Source: Mucilaginibacter rivuli
GTDB lineage: Bacteria; Bacteroidota; Bacteroidia; Sphingobacteriales; Sphingobacteriaceae
Reading direction: 5' to 3'
Assembly (NCBI RefSeq): GCF_019391655.1
Contig: NZ_JAHXPQ010000010.1
Span: forward strand, 1-64,000
DNA: 64,000 nt
Within the stretch, counting starts at the first letter, position 1, and each line of letters starts with the position of its first letter. Shown here piece by piece: positions 1 to 8,547 of this stretch. The notes below the pieces were generated by a model that ran no database searches, was not told the DNA's origin, and saw only the letters and a program-made list of their open reading frames with translations. Both the position numbers and the translations under genes were made by a program.

Positions 1-150
1 ATTCCGCTTCAATGTTAGGTCATTCGTATTTATTCGCATAACTCTTAACTTTAATTATATAAAGCTAATTCTGTTACCGAATTATCTAACCTTTACAGCA
101 ATGACATATTGGATATATAGGGCTGGATTATCATTTACACACCTGCACAT

Positions 151-1251
151 TTACTCATTTGCATATTCATCTACAGGCACCCGTCCGTGCCACCAGGTAG
201 ATAAGGTTGAACCTGTAATATTCATCAGCGGCCCAAATACAGCCGGTGCCAGGCCGATGGTAGCCATCCCTCCCATCAATAATGCAAGGCCCGATGCCAG
301 TCCGCTGTTTTGCATTCCTACTTCTAATGATATGGTACGGCAATCCGCTTCGGGGAAGCGCATTAAACGGCTAAACCAGTAACCCAGCGTAAAGCCGAGG
401 GTATTGTGAATGAATACAGCCAGTATGAGTAATAAGCCTACTTTAAGCAGGCTATCGCGCCCGGCGGCAGTAATAACAACAATAATGAGCGCTATGCCTA
501 TCATGGATATTGATGGCATGATCCTGTCTAACCATTTTACTTTACCGCGTAACAGCATGTGGAACAGCAATCCGGCTAAAATAGGGAATATCACTACGTT
601 AGCGGTATCCCAGGCCATTTTACTAAAATCAACTGGTACCAGGCGCCCGGCGAGCAGGCGCATTAATAACGGCGTGAACACCGGCGCCAACAAGGTTGAA
701 ATAGTAGTGACAGCGATAGAAAGCGCGAGGTTAGCCCTCGCCAAAAATGACATTACATTTGATGCCAGTCCACTCGGGCAGCAACCTACAAGGATGATCC
801 CGGCGGCAATTTCTTTCGGGAAATTAAATATACTGACCAGGGTAAAACCTATTAAGGGCATAACGGTATAATGGCAAACTACACCAACCAGTACCTTTTT
901 AGGGCTTTTAAATATTGCTGATAATTCTTTTAGGCTCAACTCGCTACCCATACCAAACATAATAACCTGCAGCAACGGTATAATGAGTTTAGATAATTTA
1001 AAATTACCGACACTCACAAAATACTGCGGGTAATACATGGCAAAACTAACCGCGCCGAATATGATGAGCGGAAAAGCGAAACCTTTTAACTTTGGCTGTA
1101 TACGAAATGCCAGCGCTAATGACATAAAGGTTAACATGAGCAACCAGCCCTGGGCTAAAGATATTTGCAGGCCCAGGCATGTCAGGTATGCAATGAGTAG
1201 TATAATTGCCGGGATATAATACAATAATTGGGGAGTAGTATTTTTAGTCAT
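151..1251 (-). CDS. Bile acid:sodium symporter (BASS) family transporter
   Basis: A 366-residue, strongly hydrophobic protein with about ten predicted membrane segments. The arrangement is typical of the bile acid:Na+ symporter family: a GMGSELS motif near residue 100, a GCCPSGLASN motif near residue 156, and a C-terminal EVGMQNSGLAS stretch that matches the second sodium-site region. Family members import organic anions with sodium at the inner membrane. The substrate cannot be read from the sequence. The gene is transcribed leftward and follows, after an 81-base gap, the leftward AEC-type carrier gene, so the two may share a transcript. The ATG start at 1249-1251 gives a normal family length. 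Confidence 0.88.
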   Translation of the reverse strand: MTKNTTPQLLYYIPAIILLIAYLTCLGLQISLAQGWLLMLTFMSLALAFRIQPKLKGFAFPLIIFGAVSFAMYYPQYFVSVGNFKLSKLIIPLLQVIMFGMGSELSLKELSAIFKSPKKVLVGVVCHYTVMPLIGFTLVSIFNFPKEIAAGIILVGCCPSGLASNVMSFLARANLALSIAVTTISTLLAPVFTPLLMRLLAGRLVPVDFSKMAWDTANVVIFPILAGLLFHMLLRGKVKWLDRIMPSISMIGIALIIVVITAAGRDSLLKVGLLLILAVFIHNTLGFTLGYWFSRLMRFPEADCRTISLEVGMQNSGLASGLALLMGGMATIGLAPAVFGPLMNITGSTLSTWWHGRVPVDEYANE

Positions 1252-1332
1252 GCAAATTGGTTATTAGTTGGCTAAACAAAGCTAATAAATACCAAGATAT
1301 TGGAAAGGCTCGCTTATGTCTTTACTCCCGGA

Positions 1333-2247
1333 TTATCTCAATATCAACCACCAAAAAGACGTAGTGATAAGCGACAGGATGATGCCGATACCAATGATAA
1401 GATTGGATAGTTTGGGGTTAAGGCCATAATCATCTGCTACTACACCGGCGGTCAACAGCGTAGGCATGGCGGCCTCAAAAATACTGATCTTGGCGATGAT
1501 GCCCTGGTACCCTAATAAGAAAAACACGGCCAATACCAGCGCCGGTGCCAATATGAGTTTGTATAATAAGGTAAGAGACACCAGTTTTAATTCATCGCGC
1601 CAGCCCTCGAAATGTAATTGCAGACCGATGGAGAACAAGGCCAAAGGCGCCACCGTTGCGGCAAGTTTATCAATTAGCGGATTGGCGGGTGTGATATCGA
1701 TAAAGTGCGGAATGATGAGTGCGCCCATACATCCCAGAAATGGCGGGAACTTTAATACCCGTTTTAAAATAACGGCGGCAGTGAGTTCTTGCTTTTGTGA
1801 TGAGTGAATGGCTACTGCCACCCCCATTGTGGATAGGATAAAGAAAGTAACCTGATCGCAAATAATGGCTATGCTGATGTATTTTTCGCCAAAGTAAGCG
1901 GCGATGAGCGGGAAGCCAACGAATGATGTATTGGCTAAGCCCGATGTAAGCCTTAAACCACCCTGCGTAGGTTTAGTTAGTTTTTGACGATTGGCAATTA
2001 GCTTTACCATTAACCAGCCGCCAAACCAAACTATAAATGGCGATAATATGGGTATGAACAACTCGTGCGTAAAATGGATGTACGGCAGGTATTTAAATGA
2101 TACTGCCGGTAATGCGATATAAATGATCCAGGCATTAATGCCTTTATGCGCATCGGCAGGTAAGGTTTTAGCACGGCGAAAAAGCATCCCGGCGAGCATA
2201 CAAACGGCTATGAGTACAAAGTTTACCATCAATAGCGCAAATATCAC
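1333..2247 (-). CDS. AEC (auxin efflux carrier) family transporter
   Basis: A 304-residue membrane protein with about ten hydrophobic segments and the usual AEC layout. The N-terminal half has NTSFVGFPLI (near residue 106), where an Asn breaks a helix. The C-terminal half carries EAAMPTLLTAGVVADDYGLNP. Family members are inner-membrane carriers for small organic acids such as malate or malonate; the substrate here is unknown. It is transcribed leftward, just upstream of the BASS transporter gene. The assignment to the family is firm and the function is general only. Confidence 0.85.
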   Translation of the reverse strand: MIFALLMVNFVLIAVCMLAGMLFRRAKTLPADAHKGINAWIIYIALPAVSFKYLPYIHFTHELFIPILSPFIVWFGGWLMVKLIANRQKLTKPTQGGLRLTSGLANTSFVGFPLIAAYFGEKYISIAIICDQVTFFILSTMGVAVAIHSSQKQELTAAVILKRVLKFPPFLGCMGALIIPHFIDITPANPLIDKLAATVAPLALFSIGLQLHFEGWRDELKLVSLTLLYKLILAPALVLAVFFLLGYQGIIAKISIFEAAMPTLLTAGVVADDYGLNPKLSNLIIGIGIILSLITTSFWWLILR

Positions 2248-2328
2248 ATCTTATTGTGATAATGCAATTTTGCTTCATCATAATTTCATAAAGGCCCGAT
2301 ACCTTAGCCTTAACTAAATTATAAAACC

Positions 2329-2415
2329 ATGAAAAAGCTAAGCAGGGTGAATTACTTAATTGTTATTGTAGGATGTGCTTTATTGGGATTATCAAACCAT
2401 AACGGCTGGCATTAA
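2329..2415 (+). CDS. Possible 28-residue hydrophobic peptide
   Basis: A short rightward reading frame starting ATG-AAA-AAG, with a Lys/Arg-rich N-terminus, one hydrophobic stretch (LIVIVGCALLGL) and a TAA stop. It could be a single-span membrane peptide or a signal-like peptide. It sits between a divergent carrier gene and a convergent LOG gene, and its last four bases overlap that gene's 3' end. I know no family for it. A frame this short can arise by chance, so this is tentative. Confidence 0.3.
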   Translation: MKKLSRVNYLIVIVGCALLGLSNHNGWH

Positions 2416-2996
2416 GTAAGGTTACGGTCTTTAAACCAAACATCGTCGGGTTTGGCATCAAAAGCAGCCATTAGGCTTACCAGTTCAACCGGGTCGGCAG
2501 AGGTGAGCACAAGGTCGCGATTGGTGGGTTTGAGGAAACGCTGCTCAACCATTACATCCATTTGTTTGAGCAGGAAATCGTAAAAGCCGTTTACGTTTAA
2601 CACGCCTATAGGTTTGTTATGCAGGCCAAGTTGCAGCCAGGTGAGCACTTCAAAAAACTCTTCAAGCGTACCAAAGCCACCGGGCAGGGTAATAATCCCC
2701 TCGCAAAGGTCGTTCATCATTTGCTTGCGCTGGTGCATATTATCAACAATGTGCATTTCGGTTAAACTTGTATGGCCAACTTCTTTATCCATCAAAAAAC
2801 CGGGGATAACGCCAATGGCTTTACCGCCGCGAGCCAAAACAGCATCGGCCATTAAGCCCATAACACCAACTTTACCGCCACCAAATACCAGGGCGATATC
2901 GCGGCTTACCATTACTTCGGCTAAAAGGTCAACAGCTTGTTTAAGGTTTGGGTCGCCATTAAAGTTGGCGCCGCAGAATACACAGATGGATTTCAT
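2412..2996 (-). CDS. LOG-family (TIGR00730) nucleotide phosphoribohydrolase
   Basis: A 194-residue protein of the LOG / 'lysine decarboxylase-like' family. It has the Rossmann-like GGGKVGVMGLMADA motif near residue 39 and the diagnostic PGGFGTLEEFFE motif near residue 105, whose Glu residues form the active site. Family members hydrolyse nucleoside monophosphates (cytokinin riboside 5'-monophosphate or AMP) to free base plus ribose 5-phosphate. The older name 'lysine decarboxylase' is wrong for this family. It is monocistronic, and a -7 box lies only four bases upstream of the ATG. Confidence 0.9.
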   Translation of the reverse strand: MKSICVFCGANFNGDPNLKQAVDLLAEVMVSRDIALVFGGGKVGVMGLMADAVLARGGKAIGVIPGFLMDKEVGHTSLTEMHIVDNMHQRKQMMNDLCEGIITLPGGFGTLEEFFEVLTWLQLGLHNKPIGVLNVNGFYDFLLKQMDVMVEQRFLKPTNRDLVLTSADPVELVSLMAAFDAKPDDVWFKDRNLT

Positions 2997-3000
2997 ATTT

Positions 3001-3008
3001 CAAATATA
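3001..3008 (-). promoter_or_regulatory. Putative -7 box (TATATTTG) of the LOG gene
   Basis: On the minus strand the sequence reads TATATTTG, a full match to the Bacteroidota -7 consensus TAnnTTTG. It ends five bases before the ATG at 2994-2996. If used, the transcript would begin almost at the start codon (leaderless or nearly so). This is inferred from consensus only. Confidence 0.4.
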
Positions 3009-3015
3009 TGAAAAC

Positions 3016-3042
3016 AAAAAAGCCGCTTGTTAAGCGGCTTTT
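3016..3042 (-). terminator. Rho-independent terminator of the 48-residue membrane protein gene
   Basis: A near-perfect stem (AAAAGCCGCTT / AAGCGGCTTTT) with a very short loop. On the minus strand it is followed by a run of Ts. It lies 20 bases beyond the stop of the small leftward gene at 3062-3208, and before the LOG promoter. Confidence 0.75.
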
Positions 3043-3061
3043 AATAATGTGTAATGTTTGA

Positions 3062-3208
3062 TCAGGCCCTGCGTATAACGCCTAATAATAAAGCGATAAT
3101 AGCGATAACCAATAATACGTGGATCAGGCTACCGGCCGAATAAACAAAGGCCCCCAATGCCCAGCCAATGATAAGAATAACAGCGATGATGTACAATAAG
3201 CCTCTCAT
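3062..3208 (-). CDS. Small membrane protein, lmo0937 / DUF5670-like
   Basis: A 48-residue protein, MRGLLYIIAVILIIGWALG at the N-terminus, then a short loop (FVYSAGSLIH) and a second hydrophobic segment ending in IRRA. Two short membrane helices with a conserved central IH and a trailing Arg pair match the small membrane proteins annotated as lmo0937 family or DUF5670. These are frequent in Bacteroidota and often linked to envelope or stress conditions; the molecular role is unknown. It has its own terminator downstream at 3016-3042. The start is the only ATG, with normal family length. Confidence 0.75.
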   Translation of the reverse strand: MRGLLYIIAVILIIGWALGAFVYSAGSLIHVLLVIAIIALLLGVIRRA

Positions 3209-3288
3209 AATAGTATGTTTTTAGTTTTAGTGATTTTTTGAGAAATCAATAACCAAAACCATTCCATGCAGTGCCAACAATACAAAAA

Positions 3289-3317
3289 AAGCCTCCCGGT
3301 TTATCATCGGAAGGCTT
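3289..3317 (-). terminator. Rho-independent terminator of the DUF2795 gene
   Basis: On the minus strand, AAGCCTTCCG pairs with CGGGAGGCTT (one mismatch) around a short A/T-rich loop. A run of seven Ts follows. It lies about 57 bases past the stop codon of the leftward gene at 3374-3595. Confidence 0.7.
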
Positions 3318-3373
3318 AAAAATAAGCTTTAGTGCCACATTAAAGGGCCAAAACAAGTTTTTTGTAAATTATC

Positions 3374-3595
3374 CTAATATTCGTCCTCGTTAAAAAAGAA
3401 GTCGTCTTTTGTAGGGTAATCAGGCCATATTTCTTCTATATTTTCATACGGTTCGCCGTCATCTTCCAGCGCCTGCAGGTTTTCTATAACCTCAACAGGT
3501 GCTCCCGAGCGGATAGCGTAATCAATTAATTCGTCTTTAGTTGCAGGCCATGGTGCATCTTCTAAGTGCGATGCTAGTTCGAGAGTCCAATACAT
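3374..3595 (-). CDS. DUF2795 domain-containing protein
   Basis: A 73-residue acidic protein. The N-terminal part (LASHLEDAPWPATKDELIDYAIRSGAP, with residues VIENLQALEDDGEPYENIEEIW following) matches the DUF2795 domain, which is predicted to be a small helical fold seen in many bacteria. The C-terminus is very acidic and aromatic (DYPTKDDFFFNEDEY). Bacteroidota commonly encode one stand-alone copy of this size. The function is unknown. It is monocistronic, with a clear promoter and terminator of its own. Confidence 0.8.
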   Translation of the reverse strand: MYWTLELASHLEDAPWPATKDELIDYAIRSGAPVEVIENLQALEDDGEPYENIEEIWPDYPTKDDFFFNEDEY

Positions 3596-3632
3596 ATGTT
3601 TTTTTCTAAATTTCTGTTAATGTGTGTTTTTG

Positions 3633-3665
3633 CAAAAGTATAATATTTTTGATCTGATTATCAAA
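3633..3665 (-). promoter_or_regulatory. Promoter of the DUF2795 gene (TTTG-N21-TACTTTTG)
   Basis: On the minus strand a TTTG at 3665-3662 is followed by 21 bases and then TACTTTTG at 3640-3633. Both match the Bacteroidota -33 and -7 elements at the expected spacing. The start codon lies 37 bases downstream. Confidence 0.6.
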
Positions 3666-3682
3666 TTATTTTTCAAGGTTTT

Positions 3683-4231
3683 TTAAACCCTCGGTATCCA
3701 TTGATTTTCAGTTATTTGCTGCTCATTTCCAACCTTCCGCGCAAGCGTAAATAAATAATCGCTAAGCCGGTTCAGGTAAATAATAACCTTATCATCAACA
3801 AAACTGTCTTCACTTAAATGCACACTTAAGCGTTCGGCGCGGCGGCATATACAACGGGCAATATGGCAAAAAGATACCGCATTACTACCACCCGGCAATA
3901 TAAAATGACGCAAAGCAGGTAATTCGCCATCCATCAGGTCTATCTGCTTTTCCAGTAATTCAATATCTGTATTGTGCAGGTCGGGTATTTTCATTCTGGA
4001 TGTTTCCGGATCAGATGCCAGGCTTGCGCCGATGGTAAACAAGCGGTCCTGTATTTCTTTCAACACCTCCTTATGCCTTGCTGCAATGTCCTGGTCGCGA
4101 ATGAGGCCGATGTACGAGTTCAACTCGTCAACCGTGCCGTAGCTTTCAATACGCAGGTGATGCTTGGGCACACGTGTACCACCTATAAGCGATGTTAAGC
4201 CCTTATCTCCTGTTTTAGTGTAAATTTTCAT
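3683..4231 (-). CDS. Cob(I)yrinic acid a,c-diamide adenosyltransferase, PduO type
   Basis: A 182-residue protein of the PduO/MMAB family, which transfers the 5'-deoxyadenosyl group of ATP to cob(I)alamin to make coenzyme B12. The N-terminal ATP loop reads KIYTKTGDKGLTSLIGGTRVPK (residues 2-23), followed by SYGTVDELNSYIG. Further in are FILPGGSN and the RRAERLSVHL stretch, which supply the usual Arg and Glu residues of the trimer active site. Length and order are typical, with no truncation. It stands alone and is transcribed leftward; no other cobalamin gene is nearby. Confidence 0.92.
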   Translation of the reverse strand: MKIYTKTGDKGLTSLIGGTRVPKHHLRIESYGTVDELNSYIGLIRDQDIAARHKEVLKEIQDRLFTIGASLASDPETSRMKIPDLHNTDIELLEKQIDLMDGELPALRHFILPGGSNAVSFCHIARCICRRAERLSVHLSEDSFVDDKVIIYLNRLSDYLFTLARKVGNEQQITENQWIPRV

Positions 4232-4340
4232 CCTTGTACAAATAAATACGATTTACCTGCATTTTTATCATGTGTTGATAATTTTTTTGCCGATGAGGGC
4301 CAAAACAAACATATTGCGCCTTTACAGGTTTAAAAATAAC

Positions 4341-4348
4341 TAATTTTG
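4341..4348 (+). promoter_or_regulatory. Putative -7 box (TAATTTTG) of the GH19 gene
   Basis: TAATTTTG matches the consensus TAnnTTTG and lies 15 bases before the ATG at 4364. A TTG at 4314-4316 is 24 bases upstream, which is slightly too far, so the -33 element is uncertain. Confidence 0.4.
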
Positions 4349-4363
4349 CCTGGTAATTGAAAA

Positions 4364-5353
4364 ATGAAAAATACCATTAACTATACACGCATACTTTGCA
4401 TAGTTGCGCTAACGCTCACTTTGTTCAGTTTTAAATGCGGCTCAGCAACTAACACGCCTCCTGCAAAAGTTAATATTGCCTCCTTTTTTACGGAGAAGGA
4501 TTTTAACGACTTTTTCCCTTTGCGGGATAAGTTTTACACCTACTCTGCCTTTATGAAAGCGATAAACGATTTAAGCCGCATCAAAATTAAGGTGGAGAAG
4601 CGCTCCGTATCCATCTACAAAATAACCCGAATTAATAAATTGAGCGGCAAAGCCATTGTTATACGCCAGGATGAAGATTGGAACGAGCTATGGGCCATTA
4701 AAATGCCTTATGCTGTAGCGAATATTGATTTTGGTGATTTTTGCACCGAAAAGGATAATGCTACCAATAAAAAAGAATTAGCAGCCTTTTTCGCGCACAT
4801 TGCCCACGAAACCCGCCACGGCATGAATGGTAAGTATAACGATGGATTAATGTACACGCATGAGTTAAACACCACGTTACAATATATTTCGGATAGTGAT
4901 GATTACCCGGCAGCAAAAGGCAAGTTGTACTATGGTCGCGGGCCGTTGCAATTGAGCTTTAATGGTAATTACGGCTATGCCTCGTCGTTCATTTTTGGTG
5001 ATAAGAATATCCTGTTAAAAAATCCGGACCTGGTTACCAGTGATGCGGCAGTGGCTTTTAAGACCGCTATATACTTCTGGATGACGCCCATCACCACCAA
5101 ACCATCGGCACATGATGTGATGGCAGGCAACTGGAAACCCAATGCCGATGATGCAGCCAAGGGCCGCACAGCCGGCTTTGGCATGACTACCGTTATTGTT
5201 AACGGTGCCGTAGAATGCAATAAGGGCGACACAGGCCCCGATGCGGGCAGTATGAACGATCGTATTGGCTATTATCAATACTTTTTGAAAAAGTTAGGCA
5301 TTACCGATGATAACTGCGCGTGCAGTTGTGGTAAAATGACGCCTTATCCATAA
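4364..5353 (+). CDS. Glycoside hydrolase family 19 (chitinase-like) protein, exported
   Basis: A 329-residue protein with an N-terminal hydrophobic export signal (residues 9-22) and Cys25 in SFKC, which may be a weak lipobox. The mature part starts with the GH19-like segment FFPLRDKFYTYSAFMKAI (residues 50-67). The catalytic core has AHIAHETRHG (Glu149 as likely acid) and YTHELN (Glu167). These are followed by the substrate-binding YYGRGPLQLSFNGNY motif (189-203) and a late NDRIGYYQYFLKKLG. GH19 enzymes cleave chitin or, in some bacteria, peptidoglycan. An extra block of about 55 residues (75-130) separates the N-terminal motif from the catalytic Glu. The C-terminal CACSCG is unusual. Confidence 0.82.
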   Translation: MKNTINYTRILCIVALTLTLFSFKCGSATNTPPAKVNIASFFTEKDFNDFFPLRDKFYTYSAFMKAINDLSRIKIKVEKRSVSIYKITRINKLSGKAIVIRQDEDWNELWAIKMPYAVANIDFGDFCTEKDNATNKKELAAFFAHIAHETRHGMNGKYNDGLMYTHELNTTLQYISDSDDYPAAKGKLYYGRGPLQLSFNGNYGYASSFIFGDKNILLKNPDLVTSDAAVAFKTAIYFWMTPITTKPSAHDVMAGNWKPNADDAAKGRTAGFGMTTVIVNGAVECNKGDTGPDAGSMNDRIGYYQYFLKKLGITDDNCACSCGKMTPYP

Positions 5354-5414
5354 ATAACATTACAAAAAAATACAAGGTGCAGTAAATACCGTATCTTAGA
5401 AACAAATAATTAAT

Positions 5415-7550
5415 ATGTCTAAAAAAGATAAAGACCATGGCATTAAACAGGTGTTTACCCAACTGGTACTCAACGTGTTCGAATCCAATGGCAACCAACC
5501 ACTAAATTACAAGCAGGTAGCTGCAAAACTCAACATACTCGATCCGCAATCAAAACAAGTAATACTCGAGATATTAAAAGACCAGGCCTTTAGCCAAACG
5601 CTGAAGGAGATAACGCCGGGTAAATTCCAGTTACACCAGCTTAAAACCTTTGTTGAAGGTAAAGTTGACCTTACTAATGATGGCTCGGCATTTATTGTGA
5701 CCGATGATGAGGATGAGAACGATATTTTTGTTGCCCCCCGCAAGTTGCGCAATGCGCTTAACGGCGACCGTGTAAAGGTTTACGTTTATGGTAAAAGCAA
5801 GGGCAAACGCAAAGAGGGCGAAGTGATAGAGATATTGCAGCGCGCCAAAATGGAGTTTACGGGCATCCTTAAACTATCAGAACGCTTCGCGTTTTTTGTG
5901 CCTGATGACAGGAAGATGCTGCACGATATCTTCATCCCCTTAAATGAGCTAAACGGCGCTAAAAACGGCGAAAAAGCAGTTGCTATGATAACCGACTGGC
6001 CGCCCGAAGCGAAGAACCCCGTTGGCCGGATAAAAGCTGTATTAGGTAAGCAGGGTGAGAACGATACCGAAATGAACGCCATATTGGCTGAGTACGGTTT
6101 CCCGCTCTCCTTCCCTGCCGAAGTTGAACATGAGTCGGAAATGATACCGGATGTGATAAGTAACGAAGAAATTGCCAAACGCCGCGATTTCAGGGATGTG
6201 CTTACCTTCACCATCGACCCTTTTGATGCCAAAGATTTTGATGATGCCATATCCTTTAAATACATGGATAACGGCAATTACGAAGTAGGCGTACACATTG
6301 CCGATGTATCACACTATATCATTCCAGATTCGGCTTTAGATAAAGAGGCGTTTGAGCGTGGCACATCTGTTTATTTGGTAGACAGGGTTATCCCGATGCT
6401 TCCCGAAAGGTTATCAAACGGTTTATGCTCATTGCGCCCTAACGAGGATAAGCTATGCTTTTCGGCTGTGTTTGAGCTGGATGAAGATGCCAATGTTGTA
6501 GATTCGTGGTTTGGTAAAACCATCATCCATAGTAATAAGCGTTTTGCTTACGAGGACGTGCAAACCATTATTGAGAATGAAGCAGGCGAATATGTAAAAG
6601 AAATTTTGCTGCTTAATAAACTTGCTTACAAACTGCGCGGCCGTAAATTTAAGAACGGCGCCATCAGCTTTGAAACTACCGAGGTTAAATTTAAGCTGGA
6701 CGAAACCGGTAAGCCTATCGGTGTTTATGTTAAAGAGCGTAAAGATGCTCACAAGCTGATTGAGGATTATATGTTGCTGGCCAACCGCAAGGTAGCCGAG
6801 TATGTAGCCAACCTGGGCAAAGGCAAAAACAAATACACTTTTGTATACCGCTCGCACGATTCACCAAAAACCGAGTCGTTGGCTAATTTCGCGCAGTTTG
6901 CTGCAAGGTTTGGTTATAAGATAAACACCAAATCGGATAAGGAAACCGCTAAATCGCTCAACCATTTGATGGAAGATGTGGAAGGAAAAAAGGAGCAGAA
7001 TGTGTTAACCAGCCTGGCTATACGCTCTATGGCAAAGGCTATCTATACCACTAAAAAGACCAGTCACTACGGTTTAGCGTTCGATTTTTATACGCACTTT
7101 ACCTCGCCTATCCGCAGGTACCCTGATGTGATGTCGCATCGCTTATTGCAGCATTATTTGCACCATGGGCAGTCGGCCAATGCCGAGCATTACGAGGTAA
7201 TGTGCGTGCATAGTTCGCAAATGGAGAAGAAAGCAGCAGATGCAGAACGTGCCTCTATCAAATACAAGCAGGCCGAATACCTGAAAGAGCAGGTTGGTAA
7301 TGTTTTCGCGGGTATCATTTCTGGTGTTACCGAATGGGGTATGTATGTAGAGATCATCGAGAACAAATGCGAGGGCATGATACGCCTGCGCGATATTTCG
7401 GATGACTTTTATACTTTGGATGAGAAGAACTACTGTATCATCGGCCAGCGTAAAAAGAAGATATATCAGTTGGGCGATGAAGTGAAAATAAAGGTGAAGA
7501 CCGTAGATCTTACTAAAAAACAAATAGATTTTACTTTGGTGCAAGATTAA
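5415..7550 (+). CDS. rnr: Ribonuclease R
   Basis: A 711-residue 3'-5' exoribonuclease that degrades structured RNA processively in the cytoplasm. It has a winged-helix N-terminal region (about 10-75) and cold-shock/OB domains (about 80-225). The RNB catalytic domain carries the metal-binding TIDPFDAKDFDDAIS motif near residue 265 and the late SPIRRYPDVMSHR motif. A C-terminal S1 domain follows (about 630-708, VFAGIISGVTEWGMYVEI). The length is close to other Bacteroidota RNase R. The polyprenyl synthase gene follows after a few bases. Confidence 0.95.
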   Translation: MSKKDKDHGIKQVFTQLVLNVFESNGNQPLNYKQVAAKLNILDPQSKQVILEILKDQAFSQTLKEITPGKFQLHQLKTFVEGKVDLTNDGSAFIVTDDEDENDIFVAPRKLRNALNGDRVKVYVYGKSKGKRKEGEVIEILQRAKMEFTGILKLSERFAFFVPDDRKMLHDIFIPLNELNGAKNGEKAVAMITDWPPEAKNPVGRIKAVLGKQGENDTEMNAILAEYGFPLSFPAEVEHESEMIPDVISNEEIAKRRDFRDVLTFTIDPFDAKDFDDAISFKYMDNGNYEVGVHIADVSHYIIPDSALDKEAFERGTSVYLVDRVIPMLPERLSNGLCSLRPNEDKLCFSAVFELDEDANVVDSWFGKTIIHSNKRFAYEDVQTIIENEAGEYVKEILLLNKLAYKLRGRKFKNGAISFETTEVKFKLDETGKPIGVYVKERKDAHKLIEDYMLLANRKVAEYVANLGKGKNKYTFVYRSHDSPKTESLANFAQFAARFGYKINTKSDKETAKSLNHLMEDVEGKKEQNVLTSLAIRSMAKAIYTTKKTSHYGLAFDFYTHFTSPIRRYPDVMSHRLLQHYLHHGQSANAEHYEVMCVHSSQMEKKAADAERASIKYKQAEYLKEQVGNVFAGIISGVTEWGMYVEIIENKCEGMIRLRDISDDFYTLDEKNYCIIGQRKKKIYQLGDEVKIKVKTVDLTKKQIDFTLVQD

Positions 7551-7558
7551 TAACTTTG
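7551..7558 (+). promoter_or_regulatory. Putative -7 box (TAACTTTG) of the polyprenyl synthase gene
   Basis: TAACTTTG is a full match to TAnnTTTG. It begins at the base after the rnr stop codon and ends 14 bases before the ATG at 7573. A start at 7573 would give a 5' leader of only a few bases; a GTG at 7558 would fall inside the box. This supports the ATG as the real start. Confidence 0.45.
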
Positions 7559-7572
7559 TGCCATTGAATACT

Positions 7573-8547
7573 ATGCATACTATCCCCGAACTACAAGAAC
7601 TAATTACCGGCGCCCTCGCTGTAAAAAAATACGGTGAAGCGCCGGTTGAACTTTATGAGCCGATAGAATACATCATGTCGTTAGGTGGTAAGCGCCTGCG
7701 GCCCTGTCTGCTCCTAATGGCTTGTGATTTGTTTGGTGGTGATGTGATACAGGCTATTCAGCCTGCATTAGCTATCGAGGTGTTCCATAATTTCACGCTG
7801 ATGCATGATGATATTATGGATAAGGCCCCATTACGTCGCGGTAAGCAAACCGTTCACGAAAAGTGGAACCCGAATATAGCTATCCTTGCCGGGGATGTGA
7901 TGATGGTGGAAGCCAATAAGCTCATTATGCAGGTGGATAACGCTATACTACGTCCTGTATTGGATGTCTTCAATGAAACAGCCGTAGGTGTTTGCGAAGG
8001 CCAGCAGATTGATATGAACTTTGAAACGCGGGATAAGGTAGCTGTTGATGAATACATCAATATGATACGCCTGAAAACTGCTGTTCTGTTAGGTGGTACA
8101 CTTAAAATAGGCTCAATTATAGGCGGCGCCAATACCACCGATGCTTCCCTCCTATACAGTTTTGGCGAACAATTAGGTATTGCCTTCCAGTTACAGGATG
8201 ATATTCTCGACGTTTACGGCGACCCGGAGAAATTTGGCAAGCAGGTTGGCGGCGATATTCTGTCGAACAAAAAAACCTACCTCCTGATTAAAGCGCTGGA
8301 AACTGCTACCGGCGATACATTAAAAGAATTAAACCATTGGCTCAGTGTTACTGAATACGACCCTATTGAAAAGGTAACCGCTGTAAAGGCCATCTACAAT
8401 CAACTCTCCATCCGCGAACAAGCCGAAGCCGAAATGAATCGCTATGCCGAGATGGCGATGAGCAACTTTGAACAGATCAACCTGCCCGAAGAACGTAAAA
8501 GCATTTTGAAGGAGTTTGCTGATGCTTTGTTGGTGAGGGAGTATTAG
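7573..8547 (+). CDS. Polyprenyl diphosphate synthase family protein
   Basis: A 324-residue trans-isoprenyl diphosphate synthase that elongates allylic diphosphates with isopentenyl diphosphate. The first Asp-rich motif is LMHDDIMDKAPLRRG (DDxxD) and the second is FQLQDDILDVYG (DDxxD); GGKRLRPCLLL and IEVFHNFT are the flanking family motifs. Length fits a farnesyl/geranylgeranyl-type or octaprenyl-type enzyme. The product chain length cannot be assigned with confidence. I chose the ATG at 7573 over the upstream GTG at 7558, because the GTG overlaps a good -7 box and adds five non-conserved residues. Confidence 0.9.
   Translation: MHTIPELQELITGALAVKKYGEAPVELYEPIEYIMSLGGKRLRPCLLLMACDLFGGDVIQAIQPALAIEVFHNFTLMHDDIMDKAPLRRGKQTVHEKWNPNIAILAGDVMMVEANKLIMQVDNAILRPVLDVFNETAVGVCEGQQIDMNFETRDKVAVDEYINMIRLKTAVLLGGTLKIGSIIGGANTTDASLLYSFGEQLGIAFQLQDDILDVYGDPEKFGKQVGGDILSNKKTYLLIKALETATGDTLKELNHWLSVTEYDPIEKVTAVKAIYNQLSIREQAEAEMNRYAEMAMSNFEQINLPEERKSILKEFADALLVREY

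Noticed and set aside
101..871. Rightward frames opposite the BASS transporter gene
   Set aside because: They are antisense to a clear gene and have no family features.
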